A stretch of 64,000 nt of DNA from Deltaproteobacteria bacterium (GTDB taxonomy: Bacteria > UBA10199 > JACPAL01 > JAHFST01), in assembly GCA_023265625.1 (NCBI GenBank), contig JAHFST010000011.1, positions 1 to 64,000 of the forward strand, written 5' to 3'. The notes under the pieces are model-generated. The model did no database searches. It worked only from the letters and a program-made list of their open reading frames with translations, and had not been told where the DNA came from. How positions within the stretch are numbered: the first letter of the stretch is position 1; the number at the start of each line of letters is the position of its first letter. Both the position numbers and the translations under genes were made by a program. This document shows, in pieces, positions 1 to 9,261 of the stretch.

Positions 1-129
1 GGCTCGGGTGTCGGAGTTGGAACGAGAGTTAGAGGCGAAGCGAGCCGAGCTAGAGGCGTTGCAGAGTCCCGAGAGTGCTGGAGCAAAGGCCCAGGCTCGG
101 GTGTCGGAGTTGGAACGAGAATTGGAGAC
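1..129. repeat. 93-bp direct repeat (31-codon coiled-coil unit), two copies visible
   Basis: The segment starting at 1 (ggctcgggtgtcggagttgg...) recurs at 94 with nearly the same sequence for about 36 bases. The period of 93 bp equals 31 codons, so the reading frame is kept. The array probably continues upstream of the window. Confidence 0.75.
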
Positions 130-262
130 AAAGACCCAGACTCTGATCGCGGCTCAAGCGGATGTGGTCGGATTAAACGAAAGTCTGAGAGTGGCAAAGG
201 ATGCTTTTGCCGAGGTATCAGTGCTACAGCAAGCTAGTCAACGCAGTCGCCGTGCGTCATAG
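2..262 (+). CDS. C-terminal end of a repetitive coiled-coil protein (5' end outside window)
   Basis: The frame is open from the left edge and closes with TAG at 260-262, so only about the last 86 codons are visible. The translation is rich in Glu, Leu, Ala and Arg with heptad-like spacing (VSELERELEAKRAEL), as in long alpha-helical coiled coils. It contains a 31-residue repeat that matches a 93-bp DNA repeat, so the protein upstream is probably built of many such units. The tail is basic (QRSRRAS). It lies 133 bp before the FHA/PP2C gene, in the same direction, and another long coiled-coil protein is encoded at 10437-13499. No function can be assigned; a structural or scaffolding role is inference. 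Confidence 0.7.
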   Translation, partial: ARVSELERELEAKRAELEALQSPESAGAKAQARVSELERELETKTQTLIAAQADVVGLNESLRVAKDAFAEVSVLQQASQRSRRAS

Positions 263-335
263 CAGTCAAATTAGTATAATAAAATCAATATGTTGTGCTA
301 AATATGAAAAACATTATTTTTCCACATCTTCGCAA

Positions 336-363
336 GCAACATCTTCCCCCAATTAGCCGATAA
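336..363 (+). promoter_or_regulatory. Shared promoter-like motif, copy 1
   Basis: GCAACATCT at 336-344 and GCCGATAA at 356-363, 20 bases from first base to first base. The second half is identical to the classical sigma-28 -10 element, while GCAAC resembles ECF-sigma -35 elements. The same pair of boxes precedes the genes at 6693, 7768, 9903 and 10437. It lies 32 bases before the ATG at 396, with an AAGGAG ribosome site in between (372-377). Confidence 0.6.
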
Positions 364-395
364 CTAACCCTAAGGAGAAAAGTCACAAGCATTCC

Positions 396-3300
396 ATGAA
401 CCAGGCATTGAACAGCTCGTTACAAAATTTCTTCAGCTCCTCCCGAAGCTTTTCCAGCTTGGCATGGACTACGGGGACTGATTTGTCTCGGTTTCAATCA
501 GCAGCCTCGGCGGTGCGTGATTCCCTGGTTTCATTGCAGGCTCAAGGGTTGCCTCTTGGACCTGGTGCTGGGGTCTTGGGCAATTTGGAGCAGTTGATTA
601 GTGGGATGGCCGATCTGGCGAGGCGTCCTCAGGTGGTTCGGGAGATTCGCGAACTCGAATTGACCGTCCGTCACTCCGTGGCCCGTCAATTGCTCAATTC
701 CAGTGACGAAGCACTGCGCGTGTCCCTGCGTGTTCCCACCGGAACCCTGAACGATTTTTCTCCCGATCTTCGTCTAGATGCGGACGGACTCTTGGCGGGC
801 GCGGGCCAGCTCATTCCTGGGGCGGAATCTTTTACGGAGCTGCAACGGTATTTGCGCGTCTATGGCGGGGCCAATTTCAATCTGCGCGAAGAACTGGAAA
901 AACACGGGCCGGAACTGCTCGGGGCCCTGCCCCAGCCGCTGGCCGATCGGGTGAGGATCTTGTGTCAGCGCGCGTTGCGCATCGTCCATTTCGGCCGCTT
1001 TCGGGACATTCCGAGCAGCGAGGTACGCGACCAATGGCTCTTGGGAGAGCCGGATATTGCGGCCCTCCGAACCTTCGAGTCTTGGATTCCTGAGACGGTG
1101 TCCGCTGAAATCGTTGTGAATCAAGATCTGGAAGGGGCCTTGTGTGTATTCGAGGCGGTGGAGCGCAGGCTCGGTGCCGCCACGGATCATGCCGAGCTTG
1201 CCCAAGCCCTGGAAGATGTCCCGCAACTTCGTTTTGTGGGGAAGGACGCGAACCAGCGGTTGATTCCCAAAGAAGAATTGATGGATGCGTTACGCAATCA
1301 TCGACCCGTGCCGGCGACTATTTTAGCGGGTTTGGATCCTCGCTTGGCACCCGTGATCGAACCGCAAAGACAAGAATTAGAACCAAAAGACGCAAGAGAT
1401 CTGGCCCGGTTAAGGTCTCAAACGGAAAGTTTAGAAGCGAGACTGTTGCATGCGGATTTTCGTCAGGCCTCTGATGATCAGGTGGCACGGGTACGATACT
1501 TGTTGGATGATGCCATGGGTGAACAGATTTTGGCTCTTCGTCAAAAAGCGGGTGAGGGTCCCGAAGTCCTTGCAGCCGAGATTGATCGTTTAGCGGAACG
1601 TCGTCGCGATCTCTTCGCGGCAGAAGTGGCGGTAAGGGCCGCAGTCTCAGCGGTGCAGAATGAAGGTGGAAAAATTTCCGAGGCGCGGACTGTTTGGGAT
1701 GAAAAATTTGAAAAATTTGATCTTGCCTGTGATACCGCGGCCGAAAAATTTGTGGATACGGTCATGAGTAATCCCTGTGTGAGGATGCATGGCATTGTCA
1801 CTTTGCGGCTCAATCGGGTGGATGGGATGGTGTTCCGCCGGGTGCGAGGTGACCAGCGAACCCGTGATATGAAAGGGAGCAATGTGCGCGTCCAGCCCGG
1901 GGATCAGTTGGAAATCGTTGAAGAGGCTACGGGAGAGGTTAAGGAGACATTGCTTATTCAGTTTGAGGAGGCGCAACGGACTTTTCGTGTTTCATCGACC
2001 ACAAAGGAGGCCCCAAGGGCAGAACCAGCGAAAACAGCTGATGCTTCTCAAGAGGATGGGGCACCGGTACCTCAGGAAGCGACTCCCCTGGAACAATGGC
2101 GCGCACGCTTTGGCCTCTTGACCCCGCGTTTGGCAGCGTTGCATGGATTGTGGGAGCGATCAGAAGCCCTCAAGTCGAAAGTCAGGGCCGTACAAGACTT
2201 GCGCGATGTCATTTGTGGGCGGGCTGCCGTTGTTGGTCTTAAGACGGAAGTTGGGGCTGTTTTACAACAGTTTCCGGAGGACGCGTCCGAACTCGTGCTT
2301 GCAAGCCGCATGCGTATGCAGGCCGTGGTTGCTGAGGGTGGAGAGGTGGAGGTTGTTTTTGACCAAGCGAGACAGGTGATTCAAAAATACAATGAACTGA
2401 AACGAACCCTGAGCTCACTCTATGGCCCCGCCCGTCTTGGTTTGACGGCGGGAAAGTTGCGAGATCTCCTGACTCAAGTGGCCACTGTCTATGGAGATGG
2501 AACCATGCCCACCTCCTGGGGGAATGCCCTCCCGGATAACGCTGAAGACCCCTTCACTTTTGATGAATGGCTGAGTCGCATTGCCGGGACTGACGAAGAA
2601 TTGGCCCCATTGAAGGCCTGGCTTGATGTGGTGGAAAGCGCGGATCTAGCGCCATTGGACTCGAATATGACAGCCCTGGGAGGTGCAGGGGGAGAGATTG
2701 CTGCCTTCAATTCAAGGGCGGGGGCACTCAAGACTGAGCTAGACGGAATCAAGGGACGATTGACGGAACTTCCTCCACAGGCCTATGAGGCGTCCGACGC
2801 AGACGCCAGGGGCTTCCGTCGTGCTTTCAAGGACCCTCTTGCAACTTTGTATCCCTCAGGGGTCGATGCCGCGGTGACCAGCGCTTGGTCGCGCTTGCAC
2901 AAGAATGTACCCGCACTGGCCGCTTCATTCACGCCACAGACCTGGTTGGCCGATGCCGCGGGTCAGGACCGGTTGCTGACGGAAACCCGGGAGCGTATTC
3001 GATCACGGGCTCGGGTCGCCGCCGATTTTCAGGCCCAGGCCCTGGCCGATCTGGCAACGATTGAGACCAGCTTTCAGCGTAGCTATGCCGAGCCCTCGGT
3101 AGCGCAGGAAGATCAATTCAAACAGACTTATGACACCGATCTAAAGTCCCTTTACGGCAGGGGGCGTGAGGCGGATCTCATCGAATTGAGGGCTTCGGAT
3201 GGAACCCCGAGCATTCGCCCTTCGATCTTGAGGGGTGCCTGGGCTCGGCTTCACCACAATTTCCCTGAATTGCGAACGACCTTGACCCCTACTTCATGGC

Positions 3301-6300
3301 AAGGGGCGGATCAATCAGGGCAGATGCGTCTCTTAGATGCTGCGCGGAAAAAGATCAAAGACGCGACCCGAGTGTCTGAGGATTTCAAGCACAGGGCCGA
3401 GCAGGACCTGAAGATCATCGAGACCGCCCAAACCCCCATTCCCAGGGTCGAGGATTCGGAAGTCAGTCTTCTCAAAAGGAGCCAGCGTGACCGGCTGAAA
3501 AAACTCTTCGAAGCCAGGAGGCAGGAAAAAGCGGCTGAGGAATTTGCCATACTCCAGAAGGTGCTACCCGACGCCTATAACCATGCCGAGGTCGGAAAGT
3601 CCCTCCGACCGGAGCGGATCGAAGTGGCGATTGACCTCGTTGCCGCAAAATTGCCTGAGCAGGTGCAAGTTGATTTGGTCGAGCATTTGCGCGGGAGGAT
3701 CGACCGCCTGGCGGGTGCCGCGATGGATGCCGCCGGAGTGGCGTTGTTAAGGTCCAAGCTCGACCAGTTGGGCTCCCACACCGATCGCGTCTCTGCGGCG
3801 TTGGAGCGGTTGGAGGAGCGTATTCAAGTGGCGGAAACGAATCGGGGTCTTCCGGATGATCCTCATCGCGGGGACCTGGATCGGTTGCGGCGCGAGAAAT
3901 CGAAAGAGTTTTTTGAGAACCACAAAGAGTGGAAGAAACTGACGAGAGCCCTCTCCTTGGAGACCCATCCGGATAACGGGCGCCCTCACCAGCAGTGGAA
4001 ACTCTACGAGGCGGTCTTCAAGGCCACGGAAAATATCAAGGCCTATCTGCTGGAGAATATGGCCTCGTTTGCCGATTCCCGTGCTGATGTGACCCTTGAG
4101 GAGGACCCTCCTGCCTCCGAAGAGCTTCGACAGGGATATCGGTTCCGTCGCGAAGGGACCGCGGGACATTACACCTTTACCCGCGAGGCTGGTGCCGCTA
4201 CGGCTTCATTCGGACGCCTGGATTTAGGTAAGAATTACCAAGAGGTTGTTCCGGATCATTTGCAGGTGTGTTTTCAAGGAGGCGAATGGCAGGTTCAATC
4301 CTTCAGCACGGATGGCACCCGTGTGAACGGCAAAAAGCTTTCGACGGGTTCTTTTGTCAAAATCAATGACCAAGACATTCTTCAGTTGGGCAATGCCTAT
4401 TTTCAGGTTGCTATCCCGGCATCGGGTCAGTTTCAACTTTGCGAGATGGCCGAGGTTGACGCCAAAAAGATATTGGAGAAAAAACGTCCCATTTCCTGCA
4501 CGGGGACGCTCGGAAGCTATGTCGTCACTATTCAAAAAGCCTCGGCCTTGGAAGGGATTAAGTTGGGAAGAAGCAATGAGGTCCTTGTTGACGCTAAGAC
4601 CATTTCCAGGGAACACCTGAGACTTGACCATGATGGAACCCGCTGGAGGGTTTCCAATTTGAACGCTAGAAATGAGACTTATGTGAATGGTGTCGTCGTG
4701 GCAGCCGCCCCGATGTTGTTAGGAGAACGTCCTTTCCTAAGCATGGGAGAATGTTATTTCCGAGTCTCTTTTGACAATCCCGTCAATATTGTCCTGACAC
4801 AAATTTCAAAAGACGAGGTCCCTGAAGATTGCAGGCGTCCGGAGGATAGGACTCCTCAACCTAGGGGAGGAAATGCTGGGTCAGGTGCCGCCCCGCGTGC
4901 CGGAGCGGCAGCGCCTCGAGCTCGGACAGCTACCAAGCATACCTTTGCGTTTGCGCCACAATCGGGAAAAATTTATTGGCTTGGCAAGGCAAAGCATTGC
5001 AATGCCGAGATTCCCAATGGAGACCTAGCGAGTGAGCATTTAAGCTTTGCCTGGGAAAGTGATCATTGGGAGATCCAGGATATGGGCACTGACGGAGGAA
5101 CACGTCTGAATGGGCGTGATATCGGTCAGGGGAGTGGCAATCGTGGTGATTGGTTATCGTTGGAAAGTGGTTCTATCTTTGAAGTGGGAGGGATTTATTT
5201 TGAGGTGACCGTCAATGCGGCCAATAACTTGCAGTTGATTGAAATTACTGAAGTCGACGCAAAGACAAAAATTGGGCTTAAAAGGGCGCAGGGCGCCGGA
5301 GCCGGTTCTCAGGCAGGTTCAGCGGCCATTCCAGCACCGGTGATGCTCCGAGGTGATGTTGATTTGAACAATATCCCCGTTGTCAGTCGCGAGGCGACCG
5401 GTCAGTTGGGAAGTTTTTCCATCGCGACCAGTCAAGGGGTTGGCTACCAGGCCAAATCAGGTCATAACGAAGATACGGCTGCGTACGTTTTTGATCCCAA
5501 CGGCGATCTTTGTCTGCTCGATATCGACGGTATGGGGGGGCATGGGCATGGTGATGTGGCGTCCGGATTGATTACTGACGAGTTTGTGAATCATTTTGGT
5601 CGCACCGGAGATGCTCGGGGAGCGTTTCGTAAGGGACATGAGGCGGTTGATCGTTGGAATGATCAAAATATTTCCGATAGAGAGCTCGGTAATTCACCGG
5701 GAGCGGTCGGTGTTTCAGCGCAGATTCTTAAACCCAAGGCCGATTGGCCCGCCTATCGTGTGAAGTATCACTGGAGTGGCGATCCTGAGGGATTTCATTT
5801 GAGGCGTGAGAAGGGTGGCGCATGGAAAGTTGTCTATGATATCGAGAAACATGAACGCGCGGGGCAACCCACCCAATGTCTTGGGGCGGCCGAGCGTCTG
5901 TTCAAGGTTGATTCGAGTTCGGAAATGGAGTTGGAAGAAGGAGATTTGGTCTTACTTGGGTCCGATTGTCTTACCAAGATTTACGGAGATGATTTGGCGC
6001 TCCTGCTCCCTATCATTCGTCAGTGCCAGACAGCGGACGAAGTCGTAAGGACCATCACTCAAGATGCCCACGCGAGAATGCGGTCAGGAGGCAAAAAAGA
6101 CAATTACAGTGTGGCGGCCTACCTCCATCGCCTCAAGGGACAGGCGAGTGGTAAAGGTGCAGGAACAAAGGGTGCTGCGAGTGGTGGTGCCCAGGCGGGT
6201 GCTCCTAGTGGATCAGGGGCAGCACGTGGTAATGGGGCTCCATCTTGTCAACAGTCTGGAAAAGGTGTTGAAGTGAGATTGGGAAACGCCAAAAAGATCC

Positions 6301-6581
6301 GGATTGAAAAAGGCGCTTCTCTGGGAGTGGCTCCGACCATCATGGGTGGAACAAGAGAGGGGATGTATGCCCTCACGATCCCCGGCTTAAAACGCGGGCC
6401 TTTTGGCTCCATTTCACCAGATCCTAATCAGCCCGGCGTTTTCAAGGTCATGGCCACCGAAGATGGAATGCAGATTCATCGAAGAGGTCGGCACATCAAA
6501 ACGTTGGATGCCGCTGACGAGATGGACCTCCAAACTGGCGATGTGATTGTCATCCAAGGGGTATCGATCGTCGTTTCTTAA
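396..6581 (+). CDS. Giant multidomain protein: J-domain-like segment, three FHA domains, PP2C-type phosphatase
   Basis: 2061 residues. The N-terminal half (to about 1150) is alpha-helical with no recognised family; it holds a duplicated unit of about 100 residues near 800-890 and 905-1010, sharing AW-RLH-N and TP--W motifs. Around 1165-1225 is a J-domain-like stretch with the HPD tripeptide (LETHPDNGR). Three FHA-like domains follow (about 1245-1345, 1365-1460, 1513-1605); the second is the most canonical (GRS...SREH...N...VNG). A PP2C domain (about 1668-1910) has its metal motifs: HNED, DIDGMGGHGHG, SDCLT and KKDNYS. A Gly/Ala/Ser linker leads to a beta-rich tail. FHA domains bind phospho-Thr and PP2C removes Ser/Thr phosphates, so a phospho-signalling hub is likely; the substrate is unknown. 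No signal peptide is seen, so it should be cytoplasmic. Confidence 0.85.
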   Translation: MNQALNSSLQNFFSSSRSFSSLAWTTGTDLSRFQSAASAVRDSLVSLQAQGLPLGPGAGVLGNLEQLISGMADLARRPQVVREIRELELTVRHSVARQLLNSSDEALRVSLRVPTGTLNDFSPDLRLDADGLLAGAGQLIPGAESFTELQRYLRVYGGANFNLREELEKHGPELLGALPQPLADRVRILCQRALRIVHFGRFRDIPSSEVRDQWLLGEPDIAALRTFESWIPETVSAEIVVNQDLEGALCVFEAVERRLGAATDHAELAQALEDVPQLRFVGKDANQRLIPKEELMDALRNHRPVPATILAGLDPRLAPVIEPQRQELEPKDARDLARLRSQTESLEARLLHADFRQASDDQVARVRYLLDDAMGEQILALRQKAGEGPEVLAAEIDRLAERRRDLFAAEVAVRAAVSAVQNEGGKISEARTVWDEKFEKFDLACDTAAEKFVDTVMSNPCVRMHGIVTLRLNRVDGMVFRRVRGDQRTRDMKGSNVRVQPGDQLEIVEEATGEVKETLLIQFEEAQRTFRVSSTTKEAPRAEPAKTADASQEDGAPVPQEATPLEQWRARFGLLTPRLAALHGLWERSEALKSKVRAVQDLRDVICGRAAVVGLKTEVGAVLQQFPEDASELVLASRMRMQAVVAEGGEVEVVFDQARQVIQKYNELKRTLSSLYGPARLGLTAGKLRDLLTQVATVYGDGTMPTSWGNALPDNAEDPFTFDEWLSRIAGTDEELAPLKAWLDVVESADLAPLDSNMTALGGAGGEIAAFNSRAGALKTELDGIKGRLTELPPQAYEASDADARGFRRAFKDPLATLYPSGVDAAVTSAWSRLHKNVPALAASFTPQTWLADAAGQDRLLTETRERIRSRARVAADFQAQALADLATIETSFQRSYAEPSVAQEDQFKQTYDTDLKSLYGRGREADLIELRASDGTPSIRPSILRGAWARLHHNFPELRTTLTPTSWQGADQSGQMRLLDAARKKIKDATRVSEDFKHRAEQDLKIIETAQTPIPRVEDSEVSLLKRSQRDRLKKLFEARRQEKAAEEFAILQKVLPDAYNHAEVGKSLRPERIEVAIDLVAAKLPEQVQVDLVEHLRGRIDRLAGAAMDAAGVALLRSKLDQLGSHTDRVSAALERLEERIQVAETNRGLPDDPHRGDLDRLRREKSKEFFENHKEWKKLTRALSLETHPDNGRPHQQWKLYEAVFKATENIKAYLLENMASFADSRADVTLEEDPPASEELRQGYRFRREGTAGHYTFTREAGAATASFGRLDLGKNYQEVVPDHLQVCFQGGEWQVQSFSTDGTRVNGKKLSTGSFVKINDQDILQLGNAYFQVAIPASGQFQLCEMAEVDAKKILEKKRPISCTGTLGSYVVTIQKASALEGIKLGRSNEVLVDAKTISREHLRLDHDGTRWRVSNLNARNETYVNGVVVAAAPMLLGERPFLSMGECYFRVSFDNPVNIVLTQISKDEVPEDCRRPEDRTPQPRGGNAGSGAAPRAGAAAPRARTATKHTFAFAPQSGKIYWLGKAKHCNAEIPNGDLASEHLSFAWESDHWEIQDMGTDGGTRLNGRDIGQGSGNRGDWLSLESGSIFEVGGIYFEVTVNAANNLQLIEITEVDAKTKIGLKRAQGAGAGSQAGSAAIPAPVMLRGDVDLNNIPVVSREATGQLGSFSIATSQGVGYQAKSGHNEDTAAYVFDPNGDLCLLDIDGMGGHGHGDVASGLITDEFVNHFGRTGDARGAFRKGHEAVDRWNDQNISDRELGNSPGAVGVSAQILKPKADWPAYRVKYHWSGDPEGFHLRREKGGAWKVVYDIEKHERAGQPTQCLGAAERLFKVDSSSEMELEEGDLVLLGSDCLTKIYGDDLALLLPIIRQCQTADEVVRTITQDAHARMRSGGKKDNYSVAAYLHRLKGQASGKGAGTKGAASGGAQAGAPSGSGAARGNGAPSCQQSGKGVEVRLGNAKKIRIEKGASLGVAPTIMGGTREGMYALTIPGLKRGPFGSISPDPNQPGVFKVMATEDGMQIHRRGRHIKTLDAADEMDLQTGDVIVIQGVSIVVS

Positions 6582-6637
6582 TCCGGGGCACTCATTAGCT
6601 GCGTTGGGCAATATCTGCAAAAATCTTCAAAAAACTC

Positions 6638-6664
6638 GCAACATTTTTACCCGCCAGCCGACAT
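6638..6664 (+). promoter_or_regulatory. Shared promoter-like motif, copy 2
   Basis: GCAACATTT at 6638-6646 and GCCGACAT at 6657-6664, 19 bases start to start. The -10-like box differs from the consensus GCCGATAA at two positions. It precedes the gene at 6693, which has a GGGAGG ribosome site. Confidence 0.55.
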
Positions 6665-6692
6665 CAAGACAAGACCAAAAGGGAGGATTACT

Positions 6693-7682
6693 ATGACGAC
6701 AACCACTTGGCGCCCCGGAATGCCGACTTCGGATATGCATGCCGGTCAGGTGCCCATGCAGACTGGTTACCAATTGGCTTCACACCTGCTGGGAGATGTG
6801 ATGCAAACCGAGGCTCCGGATCAGCTCGTAAAATGGCAGGCCCTGCAGGCGGGCAAGGATCCGCAGGTACTGGTGGTCGATGGTTGTTATGACCATATGC
6901 ATCTTATCTTGGAGGCGTCGGGCATCCCGTTTGCTCGCCTGGGAGAGCCGGCCTTGCTGGCCGCCGCTTTGGAAGAGCACCCTATGGTCAAGGCGGTTTT
7001 GATCAACTGTGGCCGCACCTTTCCCGAAGCTTCCGCTCGCACCGCCGCTGCCTTTGTTGAACGAGGTGGTCTCTTGGTCACAACCGATTGGGCTTTGGAG
7101 AATGTCCTCGAGGTGGGTTTCCCTGGGACCGTGAAGCACAATGGGAAAACGACGGATGGGCATGTTTTTGTTGATGTGGAATTTGGCGATCCGAGAAAAA
7201 AAGCCCTGCCGGCCCCGTCGCTGGCTAGTCATCGGGTGATGGCTAAGTTGGCGGGTGCGTCCAGTGCCAAACCCCGTTGGTGGTTGGAACCAACGAGTTA
7301 TCCCATTGCACGTTTGACGGATGATCTCGATATATTGATCTATTCCCCGCAGATGAAGACGGGATATGGCTCAGGTTCGGTCATGGTGCGTTTCCGACAT
7401 GGGGCGGGGTGGGTTTATCATATGGTTTCACACGCTTTTTTGCAGCATAAAGCCCCGGGCGATTGGGCAAAGGCCTCTGCCGATCCAAATGACGCTCCAT
7501 CCACCGTGCTTTACACATCGTTGATGGGCGCGTCACCCAAAACCACCGAAGCTTACGAAGCCGCTGAGCAGGCTGATCCGGAATTTGACGAGGCGGCCGC
7601 TGCCAACACTTCCCTTTCCACGGCGGCGTTGTTGTTACCCATTTTTGAGGCCACCAAGTTAGATACCGACACGGGACGATAG
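6693..7682 (+). CDS. Uncharacterised protein with class I glutamine-amidotransferase-like fold
   Basis: 329 residues, starting at an ATG behind a good GGGAGG site. Residues about 55-150 alternate beta strands and helices in a flavodoxin/GATase-like way: VLVVDGCYDH, a hydrophobic strand ending in LINCGRTF, then AAFVERGGLLVTTDW. This resembles ThuA-like or trimerisation-type GATase folds, which usually lack the catalytic triad. The G-x-C-x-G nucleophile elbow is not seen, so enzymatic activity is doubtful. The C-terminal half contains a segment RFRHGAGWVYHMVSHAF and an acidic Ala-rich stretch. No signal peptide. It sits between the FHA/PP2C gene and another gene with the same upstream motif, so it probably acts in the same process. 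The fold call is inference from pattern only. Confidence 0.6.
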   Translation: MTTTTWRPGMPTSDMHAGQVPMQTGYQLASHLLGDVMQTEAPDQLVKWQALQAGKDPQVLVVDGCYDHMHLILEASGIPFARLGEPALLAAALEEHPMVKAVLINCGRTFPEASARTAAAFVERGGLLVTTDWALENVLEVGFPGTVKHNGKTTDGHVFVDVEFGDPRKKALPAPSLASHRVMAKLAGASSAKPRWWLEPTSYPIARLTDDLDILIYSPQMKTGYGSGSVMVRFRHGAGWVYHMVSHAFLQHKAPGDWAKASADPNDAPSTVLYTSLMGASPKTTEAYEAAEQADPEFDEAAAANTSLSTAALLLPIFEATKLDTDTGR

Positions 7683-7707
7683 CCCCCAATTTTTTCATCA
7701 AAAACAC

Positions 7708-7734
7708 GCAACAATTCCACCCTCCTGCCGATAA
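7708..7734 (+). promoter_or_regulatory. Shared promoter-like motif, copy 3
   Basis: GCAACAATT at 7708-7716 and a perfect GCCGATAA at 7727-7734, 19 bases start to start. The ATG of the next gene is at 7768 behind AAGGAGGG (7753-7760). Confidence 0.6.
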
Positions 7735-7767
7735 CAAGAAAGAGCCTTTTTTAAGGAGGGGATCTTT

Positions 7768-9156
7768 ATGCATGTACCACCATCAGGAGGTAGAGGGGCT
7801 GCAGGTAGTGTGTTCAACGGTCAATTGTCCCATGCGATTTCCGTGCTCCGCGCACCCCCTGTAACGGCTGCTTTACTAGGTCGCACGGTGGCGTCTGCTA
7901 CGTTGCGGATTGCCGAAATCTTTACCCCGACGGTGAATCCAGGGATTCCCGTGGTGCAAGCCTATCAGGTGGGGGCAGGGGATGGAATTCGAGCTTATCC
8001 GCAATTGATGATCGGCCTGGGGCCCTGTACGGGACCTTGTTCGTTTATTGTCAGTTCCAAACAAAGGGGGCCTGGGTTTGTCACTCTGCCCGATTCGGAA
8101 AAGTTTGTCGATCCGAGCGGGTCGATGAAGGTGGAGGTGGCGAGACATGGGGTTGGGAATAAAGTGACCCTCACCAATCTCAAGCCGAATGCTTTTCGCA
8201 TGATGTTTCGAGTGAACGGAAAAGATGGGCTAGTGGAGAGTTCGATATTGCAAGGATCTCAGAGTTTTGATGCGTCACGGGTTGACTCTGTTCAGGTTGT
8301 TTTGGTCGACAAAGGGAGTTATCCCTTTCAGTTTGAGCAAGGGTTTTATCTGGCGGATATTGCGTTGAATCTTCCCAAGGTTGCGGTGCGGCCCGAGGTT
8401 CCCGATATGGACTCTGGAGTAGATTCACATGCTCGTGTTTACGTGAGAGCAGCGGATTTGGACTTAATGGGAGTTGTTGGGGGAAGGCATATGCCGAATC
8501 CGCGTGTGCCTGCCCGTGTGACACCTGTGAAGGCGACTGCGGTCCCGGCGATTCGAGATCGAGGGCGCATTGCAGTGGTGGCGACCGTCAGCCATCTGGC
8601 TGTTGCCGCTGGCCGTTTGGTGGTTGCTGCGTGGAGACGCTTCTTCCCGCAGCCCTTGAAGGGCGCGATTCATCAAGCGACCAAGTATGCTTTCAAAGGA
8701 TCTCCTCCTTTGGAGGTCAATTTGGACTCCGTGGATTGGACCAAAACAAAAGAGTTGGAATCGTCTTTGACCGTCACGGTGCGACGGGCAGACAAAGGGC
8801 GGAAGCGCCAGACAGTGGCTACCGAGACTGGGGCCGAGATCCAAGTCCCTTCCTTTGACAATCGCTTTTCCCGCTCTGGCACGATCGCACTGGAGTTGCA
8901 TAGGGAAGGAACCGGTGTGACCAATCTTGAAAAAGTTCCTCTTCGGCTGAGTTATGAAGGATTTGTTTATAAAACTCTGGAACCGTCTCAAGCGGTGAGC
9001 CTTCCCTTGCAAAATAGACGGATTACCGTGGAGAGGATGGGCGAATCAGGATGGGAAAGGCTGGTTGACTTCTTCTTGCCAGACAGAGACACAAATCCCG
9101 TGGCCGAAGGTTGCCAGACCGCCGCCATTCATTCGGACGACTGGGGCGCTAAGTGA
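7768..9156 (+). CDS. Uncharacterised protein of the FHA/PP2C cluster
   Basis: 462 residues from an ATG with a strong AAGGAGGG site. I do not recognise a family. The N-terminal third has a Gly/Pro-rich start and an odd CTGPC pair near residue 90; much of the rest looks beta-rich (many alternating Val/Leu/Thr strands), with a basic, Ala/Val-rich helical segment near residues 265-295 (AVVATVSHLAVAAGRLVVAAW) that could pack against a membrane or be a buried helix. The C-terminal 140 residues look like an immunoglobulin-like beta sandwich. No clear signal peptide. Its upstream motif links it to the other cluster genes. Function unknown. Confidence 0.6.
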   Translation: MHVPPSGGRGAAGSVFNGQLSHAISVLRAPPVTAALLGRTVASATLRIAEIFTPTVNPGIPVVQAYQVGAGDGIRAYPQLMIGLGPCTGPCSFIVSSKQRGPGFVTLPDSEKFVDPSGSMKVEVARHGVGNKVTLTNLKPNAFRMMFRVNGKDGLVESSILQGSQSFDASRVDSVQVVLVDKGSYPFQFEQGFYLADIALNLPKVAVRPEVPDMDSGVDSHARVYVRAADLDLMGVVGGRHMPNPRVPARVTPVKATAVPAIRDRGRIAVVATVSHLAVAAGRLVVAAWRRFFPQPLKGAIHQATKYAFKGSPPLEVNLDSVDWTKTKELESSLTVTVRRADKGRKRQTVATETGAEIQVPSFDNRFSRSGTIALELHREGTGVTNLEKVPLRLSYEGFVYKTLEPSQAVSLPLQNRRITVERMGESGWERLVDFFLPDRDTNPVAEGCQTAAIHSDDWGAK

Positions 9157-9220
9157 CTGAAGGCGGCAGTCGCCGATTTAACCCAGAACTTTCCAACGAT
9201 CCCCAACAAAACCAAGTTTT

Positions 9221-9257
9221 TTGACTATTGTATTTTTATATAATATTGATATAAAAT
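9221..9257 (+). promoter_or_regulatory. AT-rich promoter region of the brnTA pair
   Basis: TTGACT at 9221-9226 is followed by several -10-like AT strings (TATAAT at 9239, TATAAA at 9250). None sits at the ideal 17-base spacing, so the exact boxes are uncertain. The BrnT start codon follows at 9262. Confidence 0.35.
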
Positions 9258-9261
9258 CGAT

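Noticed and set aside
263-335. Terminator after the first coiled-coil gene
   Set aside because: The region is AT-rich, but no convincing stem with a T run was found.
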